Part shown: positions 52,850 to 63,289 of the stretch, one piece after another
Numbering within the stretch: position 1 is the first letter of the stretch
How the letters are laid out: every line of letters starts with the position of its first letter
Origin: Paraphysoderma sedebokerense
Taxonomy: Eukaryota; Blastocladiomycota; Physodermatomycetes; Physodermatales; Physodermataceae
Reading direction: 5' to 3'
Length of the DNA stretch: 64,000 bases
Assembly (NCBI GenBank): GCA_025602915.1
Contig: JAHLJZ010000008.1
Location: 310,001-374,000, forward strand
Program-made: the position numbers and the translations under genes
The notes under the pieces: model-generated
The model's input: the letters and a program-made list of their open reading frames with translations, nothing else
What the model was told of the DNA's origin: nothing
Database searches by the model: none

Positions 52850-55800
52850 TCATCGACACTGGGAAAGCTGACAGCAAGACACAACGCACCATTTAACTAA
52901 TCCAACTTTAACGGTTTTCCCATTTTTCTGGTCGTTTATACCGTTTCGGTGATTCTCCTCGTCATTGATACAATCATCTTCATCATCCTCTTCACAATCA
53001 CGTTCAACGACGACTTTTTCTACCCTCCCATTCTCGCATCGCCAAATAAACACACCATCTCTTTTCTTCATTTCAACGGTTTCGATAGGATTAGAGATAC
53101 TTAGTCGTCTTTTATAATCGAATGAACGCACGTCGATTGACCCCGAACAAATGAAATTGTGGCATGGCGAAAAGTTTGCATCAAGTTTTTGCTGTTGTGG
53201 AATAAGTCCAGGAATGAAAAGGAAAGCCGGGATAAGTGTGGAGTTTAACATGAACGGAGTAATTCATCTTACCCCATTGACAAGTTCCCGCGCGTTGTAA
53301 TTTCTGATAATCTCATTCTTGTCTATTTCATACAACTTAATCTGATTATCAGCGCAAACAAGAATGCACCTTCCAGTGTTCGAAGATTCATTTTTGTGTT
53401 CGTGGATATGGCTAATTGGAATTTTACTAGCAAAAGCACGATTTACAGAAGGACAGAAAAGTTTCGAAATGTTAATATTGTCCTGAACTAGATGTAAGTA
53501 ACGAAAAACCTACTTTATTTTAAAGTGAGTTAAAGATACGTTGTAGAGGTGTGATAAGGTTCGAACTTTGTAAATGCGAAGTGAATAAGCCAACGCGCCG
53601 ATTAAAAATTGATTCTACAATATTATTTGAGTTATCATCAGTTCCAGGTAATTTTATTGAATTGTTTTAGAAGGCAGAGATCACCGGTAATGAAAAAGTG
53701 TCACTTACTTGGCCTTCGCCCGAAAAGGTAAACGAGACGAATGGTTCATTCGCGTGCAGACTTGTACAAGTCCTGACATTGGTATCGCTCAAGTTCCATA
53801 CTTTAATGGTATTATCACTCGAGCAGGATACCAATCTTTCAACAAGGTAAGCATTGTTAGAACCGAGATAATTTGGAGAATATGTAAAAGATGGTAAACC
53901 TTTCTTCCGACCCCGGTATCACTCCAATTTTATTCACTATCCTTGAATGCCATTTCTTCCAACCCCTAATGAGTTCTCCACTTTTCCAATTCCAGAGTTT
54001 GATGTCGAATTCCATATCCGCAGATATCAAGTAATGCTCGATAGTAGGATGAAACAATAAATGTGTGACCGGCTTCGATGTATTGTTGTCGAGATGTTTG
54101 AGGGAAGTAAAATCACTTAGATTCCATATCATAATCCGCTTATCATGAGTGACATGTGTAGTTGTGGATACAGCTGCAATAATACTATATATGATAGAAT
54201 AGGGTAACATGAAATTATTTATGATTCCTTCACTCATCTTCCCGAATAACAGATATAAATACGTACTCTGATTGAGTTGTTATGCAAACATCCATTGCGC
54301 GGATGTTGCCTAAAAGTGATGCTGTACTACCAGTGTGCCGCATGCGAATTGATTCTTTGAATACTTCGTTCGTCGTATCCTTTCCGATAACAATCCGTTA
54401 ATGAGTTTTTTGGTATGGCTTTTCAAGAAATGTGATACTCACATAAATCGCTCTAGTGTCCGCAATCGCTGGGACCTCAGCTTGCCGGAATGGAGACGTG
54501 ATCCCTGAAAATTCAACTACCACAGGAAATCCTAAATATGTGCAAGCACTATTCAAAAGTAACTTGACAAGCTCATACCTTGAGAATTTTTGGGATGCTT
54601 TGTCTTTCGTGGCTCGATTTCAGCGGATACCAACCCCCCGACAAGATCGGGCTGGGTGTCCGATTTTGTGCTTTCAGATCTACTGACAGTCATCACAACC
54701 GAATTACTCTCACTTTTATCTTTCAGACGATTTGTAGCGGATATCACACCCCTTAATATCCCCCCGCTAACGCGCTCAAGAGCTTTCACATTTGGGTCGC
54801 GAATAATCTCCTCGATGATCTTCCATTTCGTATAACCCTCGAACAAGTCATGAATCCCTGCGTTCATAAAGTCCGGCATTTTGCCTTCGTACATGTATTC
54901 CGCCACGAAGTACGCGAATAGCGGGATCTCTGGATCCGACGATTTTAATTGTGAGTTTACTGAATTATTCGAGTCATTAATGCTACACATTAGATGATCC
55001 TTTCGCAATTCAGGGATAGATCTACTAAATCGAGACTGATATGCTTGCTCGACTGAAACCCAAAATGTGTCGATTTCCTTGTTCCAATTCCAATTCGTGT
55101 AGGGATTATCCGGTGATATTGATTGTGACCCATTGAAATATGCATTCGAGAATTCGTGAAGATAGGTGTAGTCTAGCTAAGACCATCAACAATATGGAGA
55201 CAATAAGTTGAATAATAAAACATATAAATACCTTTCACGTAACGATCACTGCTTTGACTGCTATCGGCATTGATTGTTTGCACTAATTCTCGAATGTTTT
55301 CGTTTAATATAGATTTGGCTTCACCCAAGTTGTTTTCCTCTGTTCGAACCAGCAACAGATATTTGTACAATACATAACGTAAATCTTGGTAGCCTAATTT
55401 TCAAAATAACCCGGTTAAATTGTAAAATATCACAAACAACAATCACGGAATCCGTACGATGTTTCGTTCTAGAACGAGGTTTATTGATTTTTTCCAATAG
55501 CTTAGCCTGATGATTCGGTAGTTTACTAGAAGAAAAGTCTGAATTCGCTTATCCAAAAAACAATCAGTTGAAACCTGACGCTACTTACTCGACCAAACGG
55601 ATTGCTTCTTCGAACTCGCGTCGCTGCAGATAACTCTTGAGAGAAAGGTAGTTTTGCCGCTTCCATGTCAAACCGGATTCGTTTTCAAATGAATCTACAG
55701 TATTACTTAATTTGAGAGATCTGCAATATTGAATTATATACTGCATGATTGAATCAGGGGGCAATCGTTTTTCTAGGATCTGACAATGATTAAGCCACAT

Positions 55801-56741
55801 TAGTAGGTATGTGAATGTAAATTCCCATGTCAATTATGAAGAAGATGTACCCGCTGATCCCCAATATCCGATATTACTTTGAATAACTTTTTGTAACTTT
55901 CCAATATTGGTTCCGTGTTCTGAATTTTGCTTTCTAAACTGTTGATCCGGTTTATCATTTCTGCGTGGTTCCCACTGTACTCATTCGATTTCGAAAGTTC
56001 GGAGGAACTATTCGCTGGTGTATTTGATATTCTCTGGAATCCATCATCGACGGAAGAAGACTGTATCACACAGCCACCTGATATTGTCCGTCTGATCCGA
56101 GGTGATATCAATGAAGCACCCGAATTTGATTGTGCAGGACGGGATTCGTCTGGGATTGAGACACTTGAAGACTGTGACGTTGAATTGAATAGTGAGTTTG
56201 ATTGTGAGCGAGATTGATGGAGATGTTGTGATTGATTATTCTGTGAAACGAGCGGTTCTTGAATCACGCTTTTGCGTAATTGCTCTTTTATCTGAATGAT
56301 TTCATTTTCCCTTTCATTGGGACTACTCCACCATTGACCTCGTTTTCGTTGTTGTCGATTTAATGAATTCGAGCTTTCATGGGCCGGCGGAAAGGGTTTT
56401 CTGGAATGGAGAGGAGTAAAAGTATAACTATTTCGAAGTTTTGGTGGTGGCGAATGTGGACGTAGTTGAATTTGTGATTGAGAATTCGGAATTGATGCTA
56501 TTTTACTCCTACTCGATTCGGATGGTGGGTGACCACTTGAAGTAGAGAATCCAATTTTTCTTAAGGATGACGATGACGATGATTGAATGACTGACGGAGT
56601 TGAGTTTGATCGAGGAGGTGGGTGTATCGGTGGAAGAGTGGCAACTGACGACGAGGAAGAATGCCGTGATGATCGATATAAATTGAAATAGCTCCCATCG
56701 TTTGATCCACTGTATTTATATGAGCTATCTGATGTCATCAT
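52850..56741 (-). CDS. LisH/CTLH-containing WD40-repeat protein
   Basis: Twelve exons close in frame: 56741-55851, 55779-55589, 55525-55458, 55393-55232, 55172-54579, 54531-54443, 54379-54267, 54184-53900, 53835-53709, 53614-53540, 53482-53273, 53191-52850; 1048 aa. Residues 1-270 are Ser-rich and disordered, then a short coiled coil (MINRINSLESKIQNTEPILE), a LisH motif (IMQYIIQYCRSLKLSNTVDS) and a CTLH-like segment (YLSLKSYLQRREFEEAIRLV). A helical region follows (YVLYKYLLLVRTEENNLGEA; PDNPYTNWNWNKEIDTFWVS). The C-terminal half is a beta-propeller: HVTHDKRIMIWNLSDF, ISADMEFDIKLWNWKSGELI, CSSDNTIKVWNLSD, LVCADNQIKLYEID, ending with an acidic stretch. LisH plus helices plus WD40 occurs in WDR91, WDR26/Gid7 and WDR47; the YxLxR/DTFWVS words faintly recall WDR91 (endosomal Rab7 effector), but I do not assign it. 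Confidence 0.75.
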
Positions 56742-57161
56742 ACAGAGTCAGCTAGTTGAATATCCATTACTCACAAATGTTTTGGATGATATCAGCGATC
56801 AGGATGCTCTAAATGCTTGACCGGCCCATTCGCGTTTTTCTCGCGTCGGGACTCGAAATATCTTCTACGAAACTATTGCAATCAATGAATCCAACCTTAA
56901 GTTTTGATTTTATTTACAAACTCATACGGGATATATTCACCTCAAAATTGCCGAACCATCAGAACCCACATAGTAACAATACAGGTATACTTTCAAGAAA
57001 GAAAAAAGACAACTCAACGGTATAACTGAACGAAATCATACATAGTTGATTACCGAGATATTACTTTAATCATGGAAAAAACATCGCCCAATGCATCCTA
57101 ACCACTCATCAAGCCCATTTACACCATTCATCGCACGTTAATCGTTTGCTCGTGTCCCCGC
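56742..57161. other. Intergenic region
   Basis: 420 bases: promoter of the LisH/WD40 gene on the left, 3' end of the Ser/Tyr-repeat gene on the right. Nothing specific seen. Confidence 0.5.
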
Positions 57162-58972
57162 TTAATATTTTTTATCCCAGCTTTCAGTTTCACCTGCCTT
57201 TTGGTATTCCGAAGTAGAACTGGCTTCGTATTTTGATGTTTCCGGTTGATAATAAGAGCTAGTAGGAGCGGCAGAAGACCATTCGTATTGTTTGGTTTCG
57301 GGCTGAGAATAAGAACTAGTAGGAGCCACAGAGGAAGATTCGTAACTCTTAGCGTATGAACTAGTTGGCGCCGAGTAAGAGCTAGTTGAAGCTGCCGATG
57401 ATGTCCACTCATATTTCTTTGTTTCGGGTTGAGAGTACGAGCTAGTAGGAGCTACAGAGGAAGACTCGTAGCTCTTAGAGTAGTAACTAGTAGGCGCTAC
57501 AGAGGAAGATTCGTAGCTCTTAGAGTACGAGCTAGTAGGAGCTACAGAGGACGACTCGTAGCTCTTAGAGTAGGAACTAGTAGGCGCTACAGAGGACGAC
57601 TCGTAGCTCTTCGAGTACGAGCTAGTAGGCGCTACAGAGGAAGACTCGTAACTTTTAGAGTAATAAGTAGTGGGAGCTACAGAGGAAGACTCGTAACTCT
57701 TAGTTTCAGGTTGATAGTAAGAACTGGTAGGAGCTTCAGTTGAGGCTTCATATTTCTTGGAGTAAGTTTCAGTAGCCGATTCGGTCGGTTTAGCATACGA
57801 AGAAGTTGTTGCTTCTTCCATTTTCTTACTTTCGTAAGTAGATGCCGACCAAGTCGAGGATTCTTGGTAGGAAGAAGTTTCTTTAGGTGGATAATAAGTC
57901 GTCTTTTGTTCGTAGGAACTAGTTTCGGGCGACTTGGATTCGTAGTAAGTAGATTGCTGTTCATACGATGAGGTCTCCTTGGGAGCAAAGTAGGTACTAG
58001 TTTCTTGGTACGAAGTAGTTTCTTGTTGCTTTGGCGGGTAGTAAGTCTGTTTTTGTTCGTAAGACGTCGTTTCGTGAGTCTTTTCTGCCGGGTATGGGGT
58101 CGTTGTTGCCGGACAGATACTGATTTCTTTGCGGATATCTTGGACGGCGCAGTACCCTAATCAGATTGGTTAGATGAGCATAATGAGGAACGCGTTAGAT
58201 CTTGATACAAATCGGGATAAACCGATAAGGACAGAGACCGGAGCAGATATAAAGCGATACAGTAGAAAGAAGGAAATAAAAAGGGAAAGCAACAAAAATA
58301 GTTATAGGTTTAAAATCAAGACCCACCGATTTTATGATACGTCCAACCTTCTCGTTGACCGTTCTTGCCGTCGTTGTAAACTGCCTTTTGTCCCATAACA
58401 CAAATATGTTCAGGAGGACTAGATTGGTGATGAAAAAAGCAAGTCAAGGGTAAATGGTTAACATCCTCTCTTGGATAATGCAGCATGTAGGATCAAAAAA
58501 TAAAAAGAAGTAAAACGGGGAGAGAGTTAACGCTGATATTTTACCATTCGACTACTGCTGATTCGGGACACACCAACAACGATGTGGAATTAAGGCAAAC
58601 AGGATAAGATCGATCTTTACAGCGATAACTTGACGTTGGCTCCACACAACCGGGACTGGGAGTCGCGCTCGGCTGAGCAGATGACGTCGCGGACTCGGTT
58701 CCTGAGGTGGCGGTTTGGGTCTCGGAGGAGGGCGTCGAGGTAAGAGTAAACGGGATCGTAATAGGGGGTACACTAATGGTACCGGAAGGTGGGAATAGTT
58801 CGCTAGGGAACTGAGTGGGGACTGGGATTTCAGACGGGATGGAAATTTGAGTGGGGACTGAGATTGAAGACGGGATGGAAATCTGAGTGGGAATAGTGAC
58901 CGTTTCTGGGACACTCAGTTGACCGAGCACAAGCGGCGAAGAGAGGAGAGCAAACAAAAGTGTGATTCTCAT
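57162..58972 (-). CDS. Secreted protein with Cys-rich domain and Ser/Tyr tandem repeats
   Basis: Three exons, 58972-58545, 58418-58327, 58156-57162; 504 aa. Signal peptide MRITLLFALLSSPLVLG; a stalk of IPTQISIPSSISVPTQ-type repeats; Thr/Ser linker; then a domain of about 85 residues with eight or so cysteines split over the two introns (CVEPTSSYRCKDRSYPVC, LLVCPESAVVECPPEHIC, AVYNDGKNGQREGWTYHKIG, YCAVQDIRKEISICP). The remainder is a long array of SYESSSVAPTSSYSK and SYEQKTTYYPPKE-type units. The first splice turns the apparent last Trp of exon 1 into Cys and keeps the domain continuous, which is why I join the exons. The architecture suits a cell-wall or extracellular-matrix glycoprotein. 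Family not recognised; no GPI signal seen. Confidence 0.75.
57290..57720 (-). repeat. In-frame 45-base tandem repeats coding SYESSSVAPTSSYSK
   Basis: About seven 15-residue units with strong nucleotide identity, flanked by degenerate copies ending SYSQPETKKYEW. Recently expanded coding minisatellite. Confidence 0.85.
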
Positions 58973-59724
58973 TTTGGGCTGACGATTGAGTAGTTTGCAA
59001 TGTGATAGGCGTGCGGCAAGGTTGTATGCAAGATTCGGCTCAAAAAAGAAATCAAAAAAGGATCAAGATGGTTCGTGCAATCTGAAAGCGTCAAAGGAAG
59101 GTGGAAAATGAGGGAAAGGGGACTGGAGCTTTTTTATGGGAATGAAATTCATTTGTCTAGTGATGAAAATGGACGGAAAGAACGAAGCTTCGGAAAATTC
59201 AATCTGAGGCAAACCGCGACGTTGGAAAAATAATATGTGTAACCCCAGATCCGTAGTAGAGATACAGCAAAATTACATCACTGCGTCTGCTTTGAACGGA
59301 AGAGATTCGGAGACTACAGGGCGAAAGGCGCGTAATCTGAAGATTAGAGTAGTCAAGGTCGATGACATCATGCAAATAGCTTCCCCCGGACCGCGAGTTT
59401 ATTGACTCTGGAAACAATAAACCAATGTTATGTTCATACAATTATACCACGAGTATTGTTAAGTCTATAATTTAGCTTCGTTGCCATTAGCATTGTGAGC
59501 AAGGGATTGTATTAGTCTTTTACTTTAATTTGCATGAGTAGGTATCGAGGCAAAAAGAAAAGGTTGAGTTGAAGTTACGAATATGAAACGAATTATTGAG
59601 ATAGAATTAAGATATTAGAGGAAGAACGGGTATGGGAGTATTTCAGGTTATTTTCGATATAGAGTGATTGTAGTCGAATCGATGAGTTTGGTATAATGGA
59701 AATGGTTGTATGATTCTACTGTAA
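58973..59724. other. Intergenic region
   Basis: 752 bases. A minus-strand frame at 59441-59199 shows no recognisable content. Promoter of the upstream repeat gene lies at the left end. Confidence 0.5.
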
Positions 59725-60257
59725 CTAGGTCGAGGACTCTGAAGATGACGAATTTCGGCTTCTTGGCTTCAATTTCTCTTGCTGAGGGTCACTATTGCTT
59801 CCACTGCCACTGCCGCTTTCGCTCTCTGAGTCGAATTCCATATTCTCGCTGTGTGTTGGAGACTCTGACCGTGCGAAATTGAACACTAGAAACATTGATG
59901 AAAACAAGAAAAATAAGAGGGAATGGTAAAATCAGTACTGGTCTATCGACGTGGGATTAATTAATATATTTCCGGCTACTCCGAGAGATACATTAGGAGG
60001 GCAGATTGTGGAGAGGAGAGCAAGGAATCTAATAGGCGCCAAAGTTTTAGAATGCAAACGATGTCTGTACCTTCTCTTGTCAAGCATATAGGAACCAGGA
60101 TCGCTATGAACGGGAGTAACACCGCCACCAAAGGCACCCATAAGAACAGTGTCCCTATTGAAATGCCGATAACGAGGATAGTAGAAATAGATAATTGAGG
60201 CAGACGGAAGTTTGATGGGGCGGGTATGCTGGAATTTGAAGACGATGCGCCACTCAT
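59725..60257 (-). CDS. Small membrane protein with acidic Ser-rich tail, unknown
   Basis: Two exons, 60257-60071 and 59885-59725; 115 aa. After a Ser/Pro-rich start (MSGASSSNSSIPAPSNF), residues 23-60 are strongly hydrophobic and could form two short helices or a hairpin (ILVIGISIGTLFLWVPLVAV, LLPFIAILVPICL). The second exon is polar and acidic (SENMEFDSESESGSGSGSNS) and ends RNSSSSESST. No family recognised. A helical hairpin near the N-terminus with a cytosolic acidic tail is seen in ER-shaping and lipid-droplet proteins, but that is only analogy. The splice is supported by phase and by clean GTACAG/CTAG borders. Confidence 0.55.
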
Positions 60258-61759
60258 TTCTATGACGCTTTAAGGATTATCTAGTAGCAAATGATGTTGA
60301 AAAAGCGTATGCAAATCAGAATGCAATATGAACTGGGAATACTCGAGGCAAAAAATAAGTAATTGAATTTGGACGCACGTTAAAACGAACTAAATTGAAG
60401 TAGCCTGCAGAATCATCGAACGATAAAACAAACTTTACTTACTGCTTTTAGGTGACTTGAGGTACGAGGTAACTTAGTCAGGAGGTTTCTGAAGCGTCAG
60501 TCACCATAAATGACGAAGGTAATTATCCAGACGAATGTCGAGCGGCAAAGATTTTGAGCAGCGTCGGATGTTTCAGATAGACAACGATCCCACGGGAGGA
60601 AGTGGGCGGTTGTGGCCGTATTGTTGAATCTGTGATGCCGGCCGATGGAGGAGATGTCCGCAGAATTGCACAGGGTATCAGGGAGGACGGACACAGAGCA
60701 CGGAATGGCAGATATGCTTTAAATGTGTCGGAGTAGCATCTCGCTCATCGTGGATAGCATCGTCGGCTCTTATACTTTTTGGTGGGTGGCACAAAACGGA
60801 GCTGTCTCTGATATCGCGGGAAACAATGCGAGGAAGCGATAAAGCTGCCAGTCACTCGTCACACCATCCAGTCACCGTAGGTCACCATCCCCGCCTCCAT
60901 TCCCATCAGCGGTCTTTATTTGTCTTGGTATATTTGTATTTGCAATTGCATTCCATCTGCGCAGCAACTACTACTGACTAGCACCACATACCATCCGATC
61001 CACCTTTGCAGTTTGTCAGCACAAAAAAAAAAAAGCGAGGAGGGCACGCCACCAGAACCGAGCGGGCCCAGGCAGATCTGGAAGATGCATGGAACAATCA
61101 CTGAACAATTCCCTCGAGACATTTGACGCTCCCTCAACGGCTGACGCATCCTGACACTATCCTGACACGCACGTGACATGCCTAATTAGTCACGTGGCGT
61201 GTGTGCCCAGAACACTTTGGAACCTGCCGGCAGATTCGCCCGTTGCCCAGACTGCCAGACAATCACCCCGAGATTCCATTCCATTCCGTTCCCAATGATT
61301 CCCAGTAATTCCCAATGATTCCCAGTAATATGGACATTGGACCCCATTCGGTGTCTGCAAAACTAACAATACAAAGCACTTGTAAGCATTGCCACAGGCG
61401 CCCCCTTTCACACGGAAATAACCCTGTACAATAATATGTGCAACCCGGTGCAACCGCTCTCAATGATCTTTGATCCCATATTGCCACAAAAGATTCAATA
61501 GATTGAGGGGAACCGGAAAATGAATGACACAATTAAGCAAAGCAGTTTGACGGCAAGGCTGAAACTGATTTTCCTTATCCAACGGCACAAAGCATCGTGG
61601 GATCTTCAATAAAGATGCAAAGAGAAATCTCTGCCATCAAATCAAACCGAATTTCAATCAAAACGCGACATCCAGCGCTATTCAGTGGAATGCCACAGCA
61701 GAACATCCAAAGATCCTTTTTTTGAATCACAATCTGTTCTTGAATCTTTCTCTTGAATA
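60258..61759. other. 1.5-kb intergenic region, GC-richer than surroundings
   Basis: Between divergent genes. The part from about 60500 to 61500 is clearly richer in G+C than the rest of the window. It contains two CACGTG cores (61170, 61191), a run of A (61024-61035) and a short tandem repeat at 61289. Frames on both strands are short and without recognisable content. Likely a long promoter region. Confidence 0.5.
61289..61328 (+). repeat. Short tandem repeat, 20-base unit x2
   Basis: TTCCCAATGATTCCCAGTAA occurs twice back to back without mismatch; each unit is itself two related 10-base halves, and a degenerate run (ttccattccattccg) precedes it. Confidence 0.85.
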
Positions 61760-62793
61760 ATGGCTTCCTCTTTCGACAGTAATCCCAACCTTGCTGACCC
61801 AAAGAATGCCGGAAATTCTACCACCGACTCTAAACTCGATGGAGCTTCACCTGCCAATGGGAAAGAATCAGAGAACAAAAAAATGTTCAACTATCCACTC
61901 GTCAGGGTTTGTGTTTATCTAGTTTGAATTTTAAATCAGTTGATCTGCCCTTCTGCTGTTCCTCCTTCGGATATGTGGTCGCAGGCAGTTGATGTTGTAA
62001 AGTTTGCCAGGTCCATGACAATTTGGATTGTCAAGAAACGACATAGGTGAACAGATAGTAGATGGACTCCTCAACAGTCCTAGACTTTAATCATCTTACC
62101 TTCCCACTATCTTTTTGATTACATGTATCTTATATTTGACCCTTGCCGATCGTTTCACTCAACGTCGTTTCCATTTGGTACTGCGATCACGATAACTCTA
62201 CATCCACCTCACCGCATCTTGACTCCAATGTTAAATTAAACAACACAGTTCTCTGATATGCATGATGAATTACGAATAGAGACAGTGGATATGGTAGTAA
62301 CGTATTTGGAAAAGCATCCTGGCAATTATGAGGTATTTATTTTCCGTCTATGTATGCTCGCGTTATCATCCTTCCCGTGTTGAGACCATGCAGTTTCAAT
62401 CTGTGTGATATCTATTTGTTAAGGTGATCACTTTGATGTCTAGCTAAAAGAGAAGTCTATTGTAATACCATTCGTTGGGTTGTGTGCTTGCCCCTGATTT
62501 TCCGCAGTGGGCGTCATCCTTTATTATGCCTTCACTCTACTAACTTTGTCTTCCTACGATCCTTTTACAAATCATTCACGACGATGCATCCTTCATTACT
62601 CCTTCCCTCTCATTATCATTCCTCACCACAGGCGGCTGCCAAAAACGTCAAAGAAGTAATGGACAAAAAATGCGGGACAAGTTGGCATGTAATCATTGGA
62701 GAAGGATTCGAATTCGAAATCACCCATGAAATGAAGAATTTGTTGTTCATGTTTTTCGGTAGTTTGGGGGTGTTGGTTTGGAAAGCGAGTTAA
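61760..62793 (+). CDS. DNAL4: Axonemal dynein light chain 4 (DNAL4-type)
   Basis: LC8-fold light chain of the axonemal dynein motor. Three exons: 61760-61906, 62249-62332, 62632-62793; 130 aa. From FNYPLVRFSDMHDELRIETV through AAKNVKEVMDKKCGTSWHVI to IGEGFEFEITHEMKNLLFMF and LGVLVWKAS it follows human DNAL4 (FPLVRHSDMPEEMR, MDKKFGSSWHVVIGEGFGFE, VWKCS) rather than cytoplasmic DYNLL1/LC8 (IVGRNFGSYVTHE). The first 40 residues are a polar Ser/Asn-rich extension longer than in animals. Both introns (342 and 299 bases) are long for the window; a short in-frame stretch inside the first (AVDVVK) was left out because the direct join PLVR-FSDM matches the family. Implies a motile flagellum, in line with ARL6. 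Confidence 0.88.
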
Positions 62794-63289
62794 ATGAAAT
62801 TGACAACGAATTGTTAAGTTGTCATTGGGAATGACAGTGACGTCGGTCTGATGGACAGTAGAAAGGAGGAATGAAGGAAAGGACGAGTTGAACTTGAATT
62901 GAGATGAATGTTGGTGAAAGATCTGTAGAGGTGATGTACATACCGGTACCCAGTACGGGTGCTGTGCATTGTGAAGGAGGATTCGAAATTTATGCTTATC
63001 GCTGACACAATCTGCTTAATATAACGAGTTCGGATCCATATATCGATTTAAATTGACGATACAGTTTCATTAAATAATATAATATCGATTGACAACCTGG
63101 CCAAATCACAATCATAAATATGTACAAAATCCTTAACCCTCTCATAAACATATATTTTCCTCGATCAAACTACCCATACTAACTTTGACGATGGTATGAT
63201 TGAATTATGATACAAAACAAATGAATACTGAATAAATTAAAAATTGCCTGCAAATAGAAACAATGAAATATAATTTGATCTATCGATGC
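62794..63289. other. Convergent 3' intergenic region
   Basis: 496 AT-rich bases between DNAL4 and the right-edge gene. Nothing recognised. Confidence 0.6.

Noticed and set aside
53540-53614. GGTTCGAAC-like string suggesting a tRNA T-loop
   Set aside because: It lies in a coding exon of the WD40 gene and no acceptor stem, D-arm or anticodon arm can be drawn around it.
60916-61532. Several overlapping frames in the GC-richer gap before DNAL4
   Set aside because: No recognisable content, starts in poor context, and long frames are expected by chance where stop codons are rarer through higher G+C.
61984-62030. Extra exon coding AVDVVKFA within the DNAL4 first intron
   Set aside because: Leaving it out gives PLVRFSDM, matching the family's PLVRHSDM; including it inserts residues no homologue has.
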